DNA of 64,000 nucleotides from Schistosoma haematobium. Lineage: Eukaryota > Platyhelminthes > Trematoda > Strigeidida > Schistosomatidae. The stretch lies in assembly GCF_000699445.3 (NCBI RefSeq), contig NC_067195.1, forward strand, positions 58,067,091-58,131,090, written 5' to 3'. The translations under genes and the position numbers were made by a program. Below, piece by piece: positions 38,816 to 53,374 of this stretch (its first letter is position 1; each line of letters begins with the position of its first letter). The notes beneath the pieces are model-generated. The model worked only from the letters and a program-made list of their open reading frames with translations, had not been told where the DNA came from and searched no databases.

Positions 38816-39821
38816 ACCGTCAGCTGCTAAGCATACCAGTTTATCTAAAATAACTGCCCCTGCATATTCTACTAGACGACTGAATTCAGGCTCACTAACA
38901 TTACGTTCAAGTTCAGCTGACAGACGTAATTTCATGTCAGGTACCATGGGTGGAAGTTTTGCCGGAACATTAGTTACACAACCTGCACTAAAAAGAGCTC
39001 AAAGTATGGGTGTTCATGCAATCAGTCGGGATCAACAGGCTGCTGAAAGATCCTCTACAGATATTCGCTTACCAATCACCACACTAGCAACTAGCGGTTA
39101 TGCCACACTATCTGGAAGTGTTAATGATAGTGGTCGAAGTAGTCATCCAAAAAATATTGAGGATTTAGAGCAGAGTGAAGTAAAAATACTACAGTCAAGT
39201 TCACAAAATGAATCAGGACGAAGGATGACTGGTGATTGGAGTGGAGAGAATCAACATAAGCAGTCAGATGAAGGCATTTCTAGTCGTGCATGGAAATCTG
39301 AAGCAGGATCGCCCGATCAGAGTGAAGTCACATCACTGTCTAAACTTAATTTAGGAATGGATGCCTTTCTTAGTTCTCGAGATGACCAGATATCTTTTTC
39401 TGACCAGCGAAACCATGAAGAATCAAAGGAAACAGGGGAAAATTCTGACAACATACAACTGAGCAAGAAATCTACACAGCTCTTTGATATACTTCAGGAT
39501 GGTTCAATCAGAGGATATCTATTTTCGTCTTCTCCTTCATTTGACAAAGGCAGTGAACAATTACCAGACTTAAGCAGCTTTCAGCCAACTGAACATCAAC
39601 TAAATGATTACTCTACATCTCGCTCATTCGATCTGAATCATACATGCGTTTCTAGTTCAGATAACCATCCTAGTTGGTCGCTTTCATTAGCTTCAAAAGT
39701 TCTGTCCAGTCAACCAGAATCAATACACCGTTTCGAATTCTCACAACCACCTCCTAAACCTCATCGTACTTCTCAAATTTTAACTACACGTGAAGAGGAT
39801 AGTTTGAGATCGACTTCTGAA
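38816..39821 (+). CDS. FARP-like: Long Ser-rich linker exon
   Basis: Phase 2 in (AG|A), phase 0 out; 336 codons including the split one, residues 306-641. The first coding residues are PSAAKHTSLSKITAPAYS. Basic-Ser motifs (RRLNSGS, RSSSADRR, KRAQSMG) could be kinase or 14-3-3 sites. Near the end FSQPPPKPHRTS offers an SH3-type proline motif. There is no domain and it is probably disordered. The in-frame ATG at 38934 lies inside the exon and is not needed as a start. A readthrough of the donor at 39822 would stop at 39873-39875. Confidence 0.88.
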
Positions 39822-42642
39822 GTAAGCCATTATGTTAAAGTATTTATTTTTGCGTTAACATATGTAAACGACTAAAGTCAAACTGCGAAAAACTAGTTTA
39901 TACTTTGTGCTAGTGACATTTTTATGGAGCTTATAAAGTTAGTTAACTAAAATTAGTCTCTAGTTTTTTTCAAGTTTTTTTTTAACGGGGTTTCACCACA
40001 ATACGGTTCACATCATTCTAATTTCATTGTTTTTTATTAGGTCATATATAAATATTTTACTTCACAAGTTTACCCTGGACAACTCACAGTGAAATGCAAA
40101 TCCTGATTAACCTTTGAAAATAAGACTATTTAATGAGAATATTTGTAATTTTTGGTCATTATTGTACGAAACAATTTATAGGGTGATAAAAATACTTGCC
40201 TACATTGAACTGTAAAACTATGAAAATAAAGAACAAACCACTTAATTTACAAAAAGGAATTAGGAGGTTAATGTAAGGGAAATCAACTGTAATACAGTTT
40301 ATTCTCTTAGTCAATTAAGGTTAGAATGTAAAAGTCTTTTATCTATACAATAGGTATTTTATGGAAGTGAGAAAAGGTACCTGTAAAATGTTGTTGTTTT
40401 ACTATACTTTTTGTTTATGTTATCAATTTCATGGATGTACTAGAAAGGATATGCAATTACCAGTGAAATTAGATGTGGTTTGAAGTAATTTAGATTAGTA
40501 ACGAGTAAACAACCAATATTATTATATGAGATAAATATGGCATGTGTGTAATAATGCACAATCGATTATATGAACTGATATAAATTACACATGTAAAATG
40601 TTACACATAGTTTAAAACATTTCAGTCAATTAAAGCGTGTCCAGCTGTAGAACGAGTGTTTTCGTAAGTCATTCACTAGTAAACTAAATTTATATTCAAT
40701 CACAAGACTTGAATTTCGTCTACCGTGCAAGTTGACAGATGAAATGTCAGTATTACTAAAACGTATACTATATAACTGGCTATCACATTAAATGATTGTC
40801 ACTTTAATTACTGATATTAGTAAGTCACTGAATGTTGTTAATTTAACAATGAGTGCATTTAATTACTTCAAAGTATGGTCCGATTACACATACTGATGAT
40901 TATTCAAAACAAACGTCTTGACAATTTGAATCTATTTGTAGCTGAATCAATCATGAATCTTAGCACTCGTTCATAAGTCACCTCTTGTAGCTTTACAACT
41001 TATTTACAGCATTCTGTTGAGGGATTTTGATCTACTTTATAATATTCAAATGAATTAAAAATTTCCTTCGACACGCTACAATGGTCACCATAATCTCAGA
41101 ATGTTAATAAATTATCCCGACTTTTAGTCTTATTACATTTCATATTCTACCTATTTTCAAAGATCAATTTTCCAGTTTGTCTTGCGTTCATTCTGAAAAC
41201 TAACGAATTACGTAATCGTAAATCAATATGCAAATCATAAATCATTTGACAGTTCCCATAAACAGACTATTGTCAAATCAGATTGTATTGATATTGCATG
41301 GATAAAAAATGATGGTTTTAGTTTGATTATTGTAAATGAATAAAAATTCATGAAAATCTTTTGTTCGTAATATTTCCTGCTTCAACAAATCATTTTTGAG
41401 CTTCCTTTTAGATGAATTAGTTGACAATATTACAATGTCGAAATATTCTTTTTCTGTAACAATGCAACAAAAAATCATTAATACAATTTAAAACATTGTA
41501 TGTGAAAATTATATTTGAAATAATCTCAGTGATGAAAATTTAAAACGATTCCAACGTTTCGTCCAGCAAACTTGTCTTGACTTCTTCAGGGTGATAATCA
41601 AAATCATCAAAGGAACGCTATATAGTTCTTTGATGACTTTGATTATCACTCTGAAGAAGTTCAGACAAGTTTGCTAGACGAAACGTTGGAATTGTTTTAA
41701 ATTTTCATCACTGAGATTATTTCAAATATAATTTTGACATATAATGACATTTCTATACTCGGCGCCCAATTTTTGTCAAACTATTCGTCCTAATATTGAC
41801 GAATATTCGTATAAACAATTTAGAACGTATATGTTAGAAACAGTAATGGGTAAATGAAGTTAAATCTTATTAACCAGTTATAACTAGACTTATTTTTTTG
41901 GATAGAGAATAATGATGAAGTCCAAAGTCCTCGTTTCGCCATGACCCATGAACTGTCAGGTAGATGTATTGAATCCTAATGTTTATGTCTACAATAAGGC
42001 CTGTAAAAGATAATATCCACTAACATATCTTGAATCACATTTTTACATTTGTATGGAAAATTTTATCATTGGTCACTCATTTGTAAGTTACCCAGTTATC
42101 AAGAACTACTTATCGAGAGTAAGTGGATACTCAGAAATCACCTTGTGTACAATACTTAAATGTTTTCAAAGTTTCATTTTTGGACTACTATATGACTGAA
42201 TAGGAAATCGTACTTTCGTCGCCAAAACTTTTCAGCTTGTGTGGATTCCTGTTGAGTTGTTCCTGAGTAATATTAACTTCTATTATCTTTATATTATTAC
42301 CTATGATCCCCTTATTTATCATCAAGTATTCAGTTCGCTTGAAATTAGGGGAATAAAAAAATAACATCTTTATCGCTTGTCATAAAATTAGAGCAGACAT
42401 ATTACGTGTTTCAAAATACTAGACATTGTGAACACTAACGTCTCATTAAAAATCAAAATCTTTCCAGAGCTACTTAGAATAAATGAGTTTTAGATTTAAC
42501 ATTTTAAAGTACTATTCTCTGTTCATTAACAACTCACTTAAATTTGGATGAAATTTTCTTTTTTTCAATCAGTTAATAAACTTTAATTTAATTCAACGTG
42601 ATAAATTAGCTTATTTTATCTCTTCTACAATAACCTATATAG
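39822..42642. other. Intron with foldback element
   Basis: About 2.8 kb between linker exons. The only structured feature is the near-perfect inverted repeat at 41494-41746. The minus-strand ORF at 41278-41478 has no recognisable family. Confidence 0.65.
41494..41746. mobile_element. Foldback element, about 120-bp arms
   Basis: The left arm (about 41494-41616) and right arm (about 41625-41746) are inverted copies with about 90% or more identity, around an 8-bp spacer (gctatata). The arms contain tgaagaagt...gacgaaacgttgg. It could be a MITE or an inverted pair of fragments from a Penelope-like element: CTGAAGAAG...GACGAAACG resembles hammerhead motifs reported in Penelope-like elements. In that reading there is one extra A between core and stem II, so a working ribozyme is not supported. 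Confidence 0.75.
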
Positions 42643-42736
42643 TTTGAAAGAAACACAATTATGGAGCCATCATTAGGTGAAATAATTCAACTTCATATGG
42701 ATAGATCTAATCTTATAAATCCGATTACATCAAGTG
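42643..42736 (+). CDS. FARP-like: Short linker exon
   Basis: Phase 0 in, phase 1 out. It encodes FERNTIMEPSLGEIIQLHMD followed by RSNLINPITSS. The other two forward frames hit stops. Acceptor acctatatag, donor gtaagt. No domain is recognised. The exon is called from open frame, splice sites and phase fit alone, so it is less certain than the FERM exons. Confidence 0.75.
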
Positions 42737-45700
42737 GTAAGTAGTTTTGTTCATTTTTTTTGTTATTATATTTCGTCAAGATATATTTCTTTTTTTCACC
42801 ATTCGTTTATAATTTGAAAGGCATAAGTTGTTTTGGTCTTTTTATTTACTCGGCTTTTGTATCTTCTTAGTATTCAGTTATTTGTTCTTTTCTTTAGTAT
42901 CAAGTGAATAATCACCAATCATCTCTGAACACTGTGCAGTGGTGGTAGTGTAGTTTAATAATCTTTTAAAGTGCATACCATCCACTAGTTCAGATATTTA
43001 TTATTCAAAGCAAACTCGTTTTTATCAGACCAGTTGGTAAAAATTTATCATTTGGAGGATATAACTTTTTATTAACGTCACTAGATCCCATACTGGTTTT
43101 CATAATAAGTTTTGTACTATGAAATATTATGATAGTCTAAAAGGAAATTAAAGCTACAGTATAATACATGAAAGTTTACAGTAGCTGATGTAACAAACAC
43201 AATATCATGATTAAGTAACAGTAAAATTAATGTTAAATTATCTCATATGTTCTTTAGTAAACAAGTTTTTGCCTAGTGATAAAACAAAGTATACACTTCT
43301 TTTTACGGTATGAATTTATGATAACAAAATTGAAATCACATTATTTGATAAATTCTTTCAAGTTGGTGTTTATATAAGTATTTTGTATAGTTTAAACTCC
43401 AATTTTTGTCAGATAAAAGTAATATCATTTTAAAAAAATGAATAATTCATTTGTAACATCCCGATGAGTGGGAAATTGAGTTTCTGAGTAAATGATATAA
43501 CCAAATTAAACTTTGGTACTAATATCTACAAAATGTAATGTCATTTTCAGAGAAAATTGAAAGCACCAATCACTGAGAAAGCGTTTATATTCATTTCTTG
43601 ACTTTTTGATGTACTTGGAATCTTTAGGCTTTTAATTTGTATCAGTTGTGACACAGTGTAATTTTCATCCGACTTCACTATGTACTATGAAACTTTCCTG
43701 TAATTCATGTTTTCTAACAATTCTCCAACGGATATTACTTAGTAATTAATACGATCTTTGGATGAAGTTTCCATTTCTACATGATAAGTCACCTTACTGA
43801 AAAGCCTGAATCGGTTTTATAAGCTCTTTTATTAACTCCAGGTTGAACGTTAACAGTAAGTTGAGGACGAGGGAAAAATGAGAAGCGTGAAAAGAATGCT
43901 TTACTCCAAGGTTAGTTTGGGAACAGAAATTCGCGGTTATTTATACTATTTCATATGGCCGTGTGTCTTTGGAAGTCTCTGGAACCATACTAAATATGTT
44001 AGCAGCATACGTAAATATCCAGCTTGAAACGTGATACGTGATTCTTTACTTTCTAAATGTTTCGTAAAAGCTATTCAACACTGGTTTGTGATGTTTTCCA
44101 GAGTTTTCAGGGCCCCTCTGAACTTTTCCGAGGAATAGTTTGGACCTGCGCAACACCTTTCTTCTAAAAAATAAGACTTCTTAAGATGCAATTATTATTC
44201 ACACAATTGAAAAACAATTTGCCTATACCCCACCTATTCCAATTGATTAGACTGTTGGATGACGAATATGAGTTACCAAAACATATATATATATATTGTA
44301 TAGGCTTAGTTATTGTTTATGTTTCTCTTGAAAAATAGGCGCCGACAAAAAATTAAACTGTTAAGGGGAATGAATTATTTATTGTATTATGAGAAATCTT
44401 TTTCCCTACAATGATTAAAAATTTCTTTCATGAAATTCTGATTATGAAGTGTAAATACTTTATTATTAGTGTTGTCCATATATTTTCGTCTATAATTATA
44501 CATTTCGATCACGTATTAAGCAAGTTTTTTTCTATCGAAGAAAATCTATTTTTCTGGCAGATAGAATCGTTTAGTGAACTGTCAAACAGAAATGATATCA
44601 AATATTCATTGAAACAGTTATTAAACAGTAGCCAACTGTTTACAAATAGTTCGTATATTGTATATTATAAATAACTGATAGAATCACATGCGTTAATATA
44701 GAGCATTTTTGCTGTGCATCGACTATAAGACAATTGCAAGGTTACTTCACAAATTTTCTGAAACTTAGCTTTAGATATTGTTTATGTAAACGAAAATGCC
44801 TTAAACATTTAGTCTTTGGTGTCGGCGTACAAGAAAATCCTGAGACGGTTATTTTACCTTGTACTTACTAATATTATTATTAATACACTAGTATCGCATG
44901 AGGTCTTACTGTGTCTAGTTCTGTCAAATATTTTTTTTCTATGAAAAGACTTAGAACATTTGTTTATAAATAAATCAGTTATTTACCATACATCGTTTAA
45001 ACCTTTGTTGTGGTTCGCGTTGGTGGTAGAAATTTATTTTTCAATGAATGCACGAGAACTTTTGATCTCATTAACTTGATTTCAAAATTCATGTGATTGA
45101 GTATTTGTGTTTAAATTAAAAGGTTCCAAACGACTTAAATTTCGCATTCGAATATCCAGCCAGTAATTTAAAAGGCGTAGAGCGGTTAGCTAGAGAATTT
45201 AATTTACCAGTGGAAATCAGTCGTATGGAAAGTCATTTACAGTTTTCAAAGTCTTAAGCCGATTTATGCGCTATGCAAAATAGATTTCATTATGTTACAG
45301 TTCATCGATTCTACAGAATTCCTGTATTAAAATATTCAGGCTGTCAAAATTCTATAGTCTTCACAAATCACCTATACGACAAGTTAAGATAATTCTTCAG
45401 ATAGATCAAACAACATTTATTACTTATTATTTCTTAGTTAAAAGGTGATGCTGTAAATAAGAAAGTACAATGGAATAGTTTTCACAACGAGTGACATAAA
45501 TTGGGGATTCATCAAAACAAGAGGTCTCTTGCTAACTGAATCATTCAAGCTTCAGGAACAAAAGTAACTAAAACCACCAACTCCATTCTCAACAGAACGC
45601 AGAACTGTTTTAAACTAATCAAAATCTTATCAACAAACGTTTCAACCAGTCACTTTACAGTATGATGAAAGCACAGCGAATATTATTCAGTGTCTATACA

Positions 45701-48298
45701 ACATACATGTAGCTGAAATGACTTCAAATATCAATAAGTAGGAGAGAATTAATACTTAATTAACTGTGATTTATTTTACTGAGGCAGGATAGTTGCTGTT
45801 GCCTTTCATTTTCTTCAAAACACATGTAACACTCACATGCTTTGTCTAATTTTATTAAGTCAATTTATTATAGACCACATAACGATATAGTATTATTAAG
45901 AATTAAAAGATATTACTGTAGGGTAGTAATAAAAACTTCTGTTTTGTTACAATTTTGGTAGGATATAACATCTATCTCATGAAGATCTATTTATTAAGTA
46001 TTTACTTAATAAACACTATTTAATCTTCTATCTAGAATCCGATAAGCTATCCGCTTACAATATTTAAAACAAAAAATCCTGAATGAACAATTTGTTTTCC
46101 AAGAATTTACCACTAGGCCATAGATTATAAATCTATTAATTATTTATTGCATTACACTGATGCTAATAAATATAAAAGTACACTATTTTAATAGATAAAA
46201 TAGTTTAATTTAACAATAATTATTTATAATATGCACTAGATCGTCCATAGTAATGTAATAATGATGGATTTTAATTGTGAAGCTTGAAGATAAAGTATAT
46301 AAAATAACTTTTCGATTAAACTTTCTTCATTATCGTGGGTAATTATCAAACTTGAATTAAAGAATATATATTATTTGTATACATACATATCATAATTGTA
46401 ATAAATATCTGGTAACTAGGACTGATGTGTAAACATAGTTACACATATCAGTATAGCTAGCCATTTCCGAATATATCATATCAAATTATTATTTTCTCAT
46501 TATGTCAGACTGATTCATTTGCTTAATTATTAGTTGAAATTATCGAAAAAAACATTCTTTTTATTCTACTTGGACAAATTTTATTAATATCTAAAGATTA
46601 TTAAATGCAAATAAAGCTAATATGGTGTGAAGACAACCTTAACAGTAAAAGAAATTTAGATAATATTTTTAAACTATGAAATATTATATTTATTTACATA
46701 TTGAATAATTTATTTTCCAAAAATAAATTTCTAGGGACTCTTTCCCTAGAAATTTTTATTTTATTGGTATTAAAAACCTTTTTATATGACAATAAGTAAG
46801 CTTCTGTCATTCTTTGTTTATTTTTAATCCTTTTCAATAGAATTTCTCAGAAAGAGACTTTGAAAATCATTGAACTGAAGTAAATGTTTTCCTAAAAAAC
46901 AATAACTGATTTCTGTCAAGCACTTTGTTAGTGATATAATAATATTTTCAGCTACGTTTAGTCTAAAAAGAAATTTTTTAACGTTAAAAGTCTATGAATT
47001 ATACGGAATGGTTTCACAATCATATCTTTAACTTTCTCCTCTGACTTGATATTATAGAAGAATAAAAATGATCAGTCATTTTGTTCATTAAAATCGTGTC
47101 ATTAACAACCAACCGAGATGTATCATTCAGCTTTGATATATTCCATTTTAGTTCTAATGTATACTGCGTATTAGGGAATGTAGGAAGAGCTGGACGTAAA
47201 AGAGAATTTGGAAGATAGAACAAAACAAAAACTGATCCTGTAACTAAGGAAGTTTATACGATTTACTAACATTTAGTAATAAAAGCAATCGGCAACAGTT
47301 AGTGGTAACACAGGGATGAGTTTAAGACAGTCTGACAACCAAAACTAGAAGTTGATCGATTGAGATTTTGAACTCATTAATCGACAGAAATTTAATTTGC
47401 TATTCAAATCGTGCAAAGCAGCCTAGTATTACAACTTCCAACTTTTTTAATTATTTACCATCATTTATCATCTCTCTCTGAATTATATGTTTTCATCCTA
47501 GAAAATATTGACATTATTTTCCTATGAATATAAATTTTGGAAACAGAAACGACAAATAAAGAAATCGACTTGTCTATCGATAGACTTGAAATAATTTTGC
47601 AAATATTTCTTATTGTCTTTACTCATCACATATGATTATATAATACTGTCGGATAATTTGTGCTTTGTTGCATTACCGTAAGCGTAGCCTGTCAATTAGT
47701 TGGTTTATTAGATCGGTCTAATCTGAAACTTCCAAATTCATCTAGCGACCAGGTTAGATATGTCTGTATGATGAAGACTAGTGAAACATTTAAAATAATC
47801 CATGCTTGTAGGCCAGCAATATGAGTAGTGACTCTTGAAATGTCATCATCGATGGTACTAGATGATCAGTGGATTAAATCGCGAAAAGATTTATTTTAGA
47901 AGTCTGAACGATTTTGTTTCTCCCGACTAGTGGTTCAAACACTTATTATAAGCTCTGAAGGCACAGTGCTCGACTATTGATAGTATCTTAGTTATATGTT
48001 AACTAAAAGTTTCATTCTAAGAATAAACATCTATCTAAAGCTGCTCGATTCTTCCACATTCTAAGTTTTTTTTGGGACTTATTTTGTATAGATGTTTCTG
48101 TAACTAAATAGACAAATTTATAGTCTAGTTTTTGAGCAAAATATAATGTTCCCGTTATAACTTTTTCGAAAGTTCGGATATATATTCAGGCTGACCGACA
48201 TTGAATAATTAAGATAATATTAAATTTCTTTAATGAAAAATTATTTTTGTCTGTATACAATACACATTTTTACTTCTTTTTCCAACTATATTTAAAAG
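42737..48298. other. Intron with an orphan exon-like ORF
   Basis: About 5.6 kb. It holds the unexplained 45-codon frame at 45123-45257 and a short TA run at 44282-44297. The ORFs at 44411-44674 and 47020-47223 have no recognisable family. Confidence 0.6.
45123..45257 (+). other. Orphan exon-like ORF; possible alternative terminal exon or gene fragment
   Basis: Right after an AG the frame reads VPNDLNFAFEYPASNLKGVE, then RLAREFNLPVEISRMESHLQ, FSKS and a stop. The composition is that of a folded globular protein, unlike the AT-rich noise around it. It enters in phase 0, which matches the donor at 39822 but not the donor at 42737. Splicing 39821 to 45123 would give a short isoform ending here. 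It could equally be a fragment of an unrelated or retroposed gene. I do not recognise the family. Confidence 0.4.
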
Positions 48299-49095
48299 CA
48301 ACACAACTCCTTGAAACATACAGTACAGTACAAAATATTAGTACTGATGATAATAAAGACGACAACACCTATGGATCAAGCAATACAGTCACGAATCTAT
48401 CTAGCTCTCAACCATATGAGGCTACATTAATTTTACCTACTGTTACCCAGCTTGGTTTAGAGATTAGTTTGGATAAAGAATTATCATTTCTGCACACCAA
48501 CCCAATCTTATCCACTGAAACAAATAAAGTAACTGGTTCTAAAACATCAGTTACTGACAACGTACCAACAATCGAAACAACATCGTTTACACATGAAAAT
48601 AATACTGCAACAACAATGACTCTATCTATGTTGCCTAATTTATCAATAAGATCACAAACTATATCTTCATCTATTACTATACCACCATTCACTACATCTT
48701 TTTCTCTGATGACTTCATCACTTTCAACAACAACGACAACAGCACCAGTGGCATATTCAGAAAGTATTACAACAACCAAGGGATCACAAAGTCTATTAGT
48801 TAGTGATCAGTTATTATCTCCCGATCACTCAATACTGTACGATTTTCTACCACAGGAAGATACATTTTCAATTACTTTAAATGATATTTCAATGTTGAGG
48901 TCATCTGAAGCAACTGATAGAGCATCAACAGATAAGCAATTACCCAAATCAGAAGTAGAATCAAACAGAGTGCAACTTACCGATTTTCTACAAACATTTG
49001 GTTTAACAAGTAGTTCAAATGAACCTATAGATCTAGTTAAATCTCTAGCAAAATCTAATGAAAATGAAACTTATGGATGCTTGTTTCTGGATGAT
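48299..49095 (+). CDS. FARP-like: Ser/Thr-rich linker exon
   Basis: Phase 1 in (G|CA makes Ala), phase 0 out; residues 673-938. It begins TQLLETYSTVQNISTDDNKD. Long Ser/Thr runs follow (SSLSTTTTTAPVAYSESITT) and the exon ends NETYGCLFLDD before gtaagt. It is mucin-like in composition but has no signal peptide or membrane segment, so intracellular disorder is the simpler reading. The acceptor (tatatttaaaag) is weak. The opposite-strand frame at 48408-48779 is a shadow of this composition. Confidence 0.85.
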
Positions 49096-52000
49096 GTAAG
49101 TAAAGTATATTATCATTTCTTCATTGTAATTACCTCCGTACATCTTGTGCGTTTAAATAATCCAAATTATTGATTTGTTGTTTTATAAAACGTTAACTCT
49201 ATTATAAAGATAGGCTCCTTTGTCTAAAATATACTAAACTTGGAACACTGTCTTAATTAAAGATGGTTTCTTGCTTGATGTCAAAGTATTTTCTAAGTGT
49301 AACTATAGGTTTATCAAAATTAATAAATGTTGTTCTCCTGACGTATAGAAAAATAAAATTCCTGACGTTCAGTGACTTAGCTTAAGCTGTTTATTCAGAA
49401 GACAAAAAAAAACATCCATGAATCGATACAAGTTGAAATCGTAAAAGAAATAAATCAGATTGAAGATTTATTGCGCAACGATAAATTTTACTGTGCTACC
49501 TTCATATCAATTTAGTTCGTAGATAAGATTTTATGTGTTCACACGTATTTAGTTGATTTAAATAAGTGTGAAAATTACATTTCGACCAAGTGTCTTAAAA
49601 TAATAAAGAAAATCTTGACTGTTATTATAATATGTTGAATTTTATCATTAATATTTAAGTAAAACTATTTATCCGTTTTTTTTTACATCACTTTGTTTAA
49701 ATCTTCACAAAAGAGGTGTAATTGCTCGTAGGTGATTAATATATTCAATACATTACATTCATCATGAATAAAACGAGCTTTTATCATGTATTTTAACAAT
49801 ATAAGTTACTGATATATGGTGTATTGTTCATTTTTTCTTAATTTTTTGCCTTTTTTATTTTCAATAATAATTCAGTGTGTACAATTTATATAACAATAAA
49901 GTCCCATTTCCTTCCTGTTTCACCTACACTTATATTGTTCACGTAGTCAATTTATTATTTATTCTGATAAAAACACTTGTTAGCTTTTCGTGATTTATCT
50001 TCATTATACTGAGCTATTTTATTGTTTCCATCGATTTACCTTGATTAGTACGTTAACCTCATTTGTTATTTATTGTCGAATCCATTTTTTTGTGATACAA
50101 CCCTTTCTATCCTTCTATAGACATACATTTTCCATATAACTATATATACGAATGTACAGCTTAAGTAAATGATTTCGTCGAAAAGAAAATTTTCTTCGCT
50201 GAATTCTCTTTTTCTTATTCAATGACACTATGGGTTATTTTAATTATCTGATTTACCATACTTTTATCCAACAATATGTGGATAATGTTTACCCAGCTAA
50301 AAATTGTCAGTAATCAATGCATCTGTTCAGTAAACTACAGTTACTATTATCAAAATATGTCGATGTCAATTAAAAATTCAAGCTTATGTCTATTAAGAGG
50401 CAGTTATAAGGAAATTGATTACTTATAAGAAGTCATTAAATGTCAATTCATTTCAAACATCGAAAGAGAATTCTATTTCTTTTATAAAAACAACATTTTA
50501 AGAGAATTTCGCAAGCTTCTGACTATGAAAATAAAAGACATTTTTGAAACGTGATTAGTCGATTTTTTCCAGCTCCATATTGAAACACCAGAAAAATTGA
50601 GTAGAAGAAAGAAGACTGACATTTTTCCAAATTGGTCTCCTTTTCTATTTTTGTACAAAATATTTTATTTGTGCATTTTAAGTAGTGCTATTCAATACCC
50701 AAATGCATATTTATTGCGTCCAGTTATGTGTTTTGGATGGACCCAAATAACACCTTTTGCTTATACAATTTCACACATCAATATTAATTTATTATTGTCA
50801 AATTACCAACCTCACCATCACTGTAACGAGCCAGTCTCATATAGTTTATGCCTATTTAGATTGAATATTCAGTTTTCTGAATTATCAAATATACTATCAA
50901 ATTGACTTATTTCGTTATCCTTTTTGTGATATAGAAGCTCTCCTAAAAGTCTTTTCTCTTCTCTTCTCATTTGGATAACACTGTCACAGTAGTAGTGTCT
51001 TTTTATATAAAACATTTGAATCCATCTAATCACATCTTAACTTCCAAATACAGTTAGCTTTTAAACTGAAGCATTCATATGATCATACTGTGTTGATTAA
51101 AGCAATAATTTTGATCTGAAAAAAATAATTAAATTACTCTTCTTATTTACAGTTAATTGGATTGAAAATGACTAGACTTGTTTGCTACTTCGAATCCCAA
51201 ATGATTCTTTTCATTGTATTCAATCATACCAGTCTAGAACAATATTTCTTTATTTATCGATCTTTAGATTTTCATGTCCTGATCTTGAATTTATTTCTAA
51301 ATTATTCAACATATTGATTTTTGTATCTTATTATCATATAAATGATCTCCTTTCACATTTATCCATCTTAATTTAATCATTCGTTATTCTGTAGAATGAA
51401 GACTCTTTATTTTTACTAATAAAATTTTTACTTTATATAAATACTACTTAAATATTATCGGTGTTTTATTTTAACAAGTAAATTTCAACAAAACAATCAT
51501 TAAGTTAGTTTTCAATGAAGACCTTTTTTATTTCTTTGAATTTCATGAAGGTTGAACTTTTCAAAGAACACCATGTTAACATTTTAAGTTGGATGTATTG
51601 TATATATCAATTTCCTGACCTTAAAACTATATACTTTATTGTAACTTCTTGGTCATTTATGTAAAACTAAAAAAAGGGTTTTCATTGTTGAAAAATTCTC
51701 ATCATATTAAAAACACAGATATATATACAAAGAACAATACTGAATGTAGGAAAAATACAATGAATGTTTTTTTATATTTCCGGTGGCCATTCCGAGATTA
51801 AAAGATAAATTACATTGATTAGCTACCTTTTTCTATTTTTTTAAATTCAGCTGCTCTTGTAAACTATGCTATATTTCTAGATGACGTCATATACAACTTG
51901 AAAGGGAATAGAGGACAATCGATGGTCGTTTGAGACTTATTGGTAGGACGCACTTAAGCCTTAACTGTAATTTAATCTAATTCAAGTGTGAAAATGACTT

Positions 52001-53374
52001 AACAACATCATATTCTCATGGCTGGATACTAAAACTGGTTGGTTGTGAAAGTTTTGCTAATGATATGCTGTTCACAAAATATTTGTTGACTTATAGGTTT
52101 AACCTTATCATAGTAACAATACCTGCTTCCATTGAAACGTTTTTTAGCGAATATCATTATTCTTAGAAAAAGAACGCATTCGTCGTGAGATAAGTAGTTA
52201 ACCAAAGATTCAACATTGTATTCAGTTGTATACATTGTAAGATGTTGAATCATAAATCTTGCTTTAGTAGTGATCAATTATAATTGGTCATCTGGAACAA
52301 CATACACTATTAAACATTTTAAATTAAAATCCAAATAGAAAGTGTAAACTAGGAAGGAAAAAGGCATAATGTAGTTAGTTCAGGTACTCAGTTACCATCA
52401 ACTTTCGTTCTCCAACATCCTAGTAATTGGGGTAAACAGCAATTATCTTGAAGTGATGACAGAGAAATGAAGCAAGATGATATACAATGAAGTGCTAACT
52501 GACGATTTTATTGTTTGAAGTCATTGATAAAATGATTGTATTTTCGTCTTAATACCATAAATGATTGATTTTCTTAAAAATGCCGAAGCTAAAATATTTA
52601 TATACATTATTTTAACTGCCACCTTCAAATATATTCAATTACTGTTTCCCGTCAGCCTCTAATGATCTTAACGACGTTGAACTATGTACAACCATAAGTA
52701 AGGAAATTGAAAACAAAACGTTTAAACACAGTTTTATTCTTCTAGTTTAAAATATCTGGATTCAAGGTCAACGACAAAAAGTTAATCGGTTGTGAGTCTA
52801 ATGTATGATTGATTTACTTCGTGAAACGTCACAGAAATCTCCTATGGGACACCCACACGGATCAATAATAAACGCTAGTAATTGTAATAAATCCAATCCC
52901 TTTTCTGATTGGCCTATTCAATTTACTGAATTGTATAATGTAGCTATTGGATTTTTATCTTTTCATTATTTTTACTGGTTGAAATATTTCAAGGTCGAGG
53001 ACAAATCAGCTGAAAGTATGATCGAAATTTGTTTCTTCATTCTACAATCTAATTGGTAAAATATTCTCACTTTAATGCATACAGGGGTTATAATAATCTA
53101 ATGTGTATCTACCGTTCTATTTGTCTTAATAATTAATTGACCCTTTTAACAATGTACAGCTCTTCATTTTTTAAAGATCCAAAATTTAAGAATTACAATG
53201 TTCTAATTTTGATCCAAGGAATACATATTACTTTGTAAGTTGGCTTATCTTTTCAAACAAATATTTTCAATGATTATAGTGATTTACAATCGTAAAATTT
53301 CAGATAAGTGCAATTAATTCACATATATAAATCAGGATTTACTAGAACAAATAAGCATTTTATTCTAATTTTAG
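49096..53374. other. Intron, nothing recognised
   Basis: About 4.3 kb of AT-rich sequence. ORFs at 50597-50905, 51182-51376, 52029-52277 and 52805-53059 show no family. No known SINE or RT remnant is visible. Confidence 0.55.

Noticed and set aside
48408..48779. 123-codon minus-strand ORF
   Set aside because: It lies wholly antisense to the Ser/Thr-rich exon 48299-49095 and its Val-rich composition is the mirror of ACA/ACT codons.
50597..50905. 102-codon ORF in an intron
   Set aside because: No family, no flanking splice sites that keep phase, and AT-driven composition.
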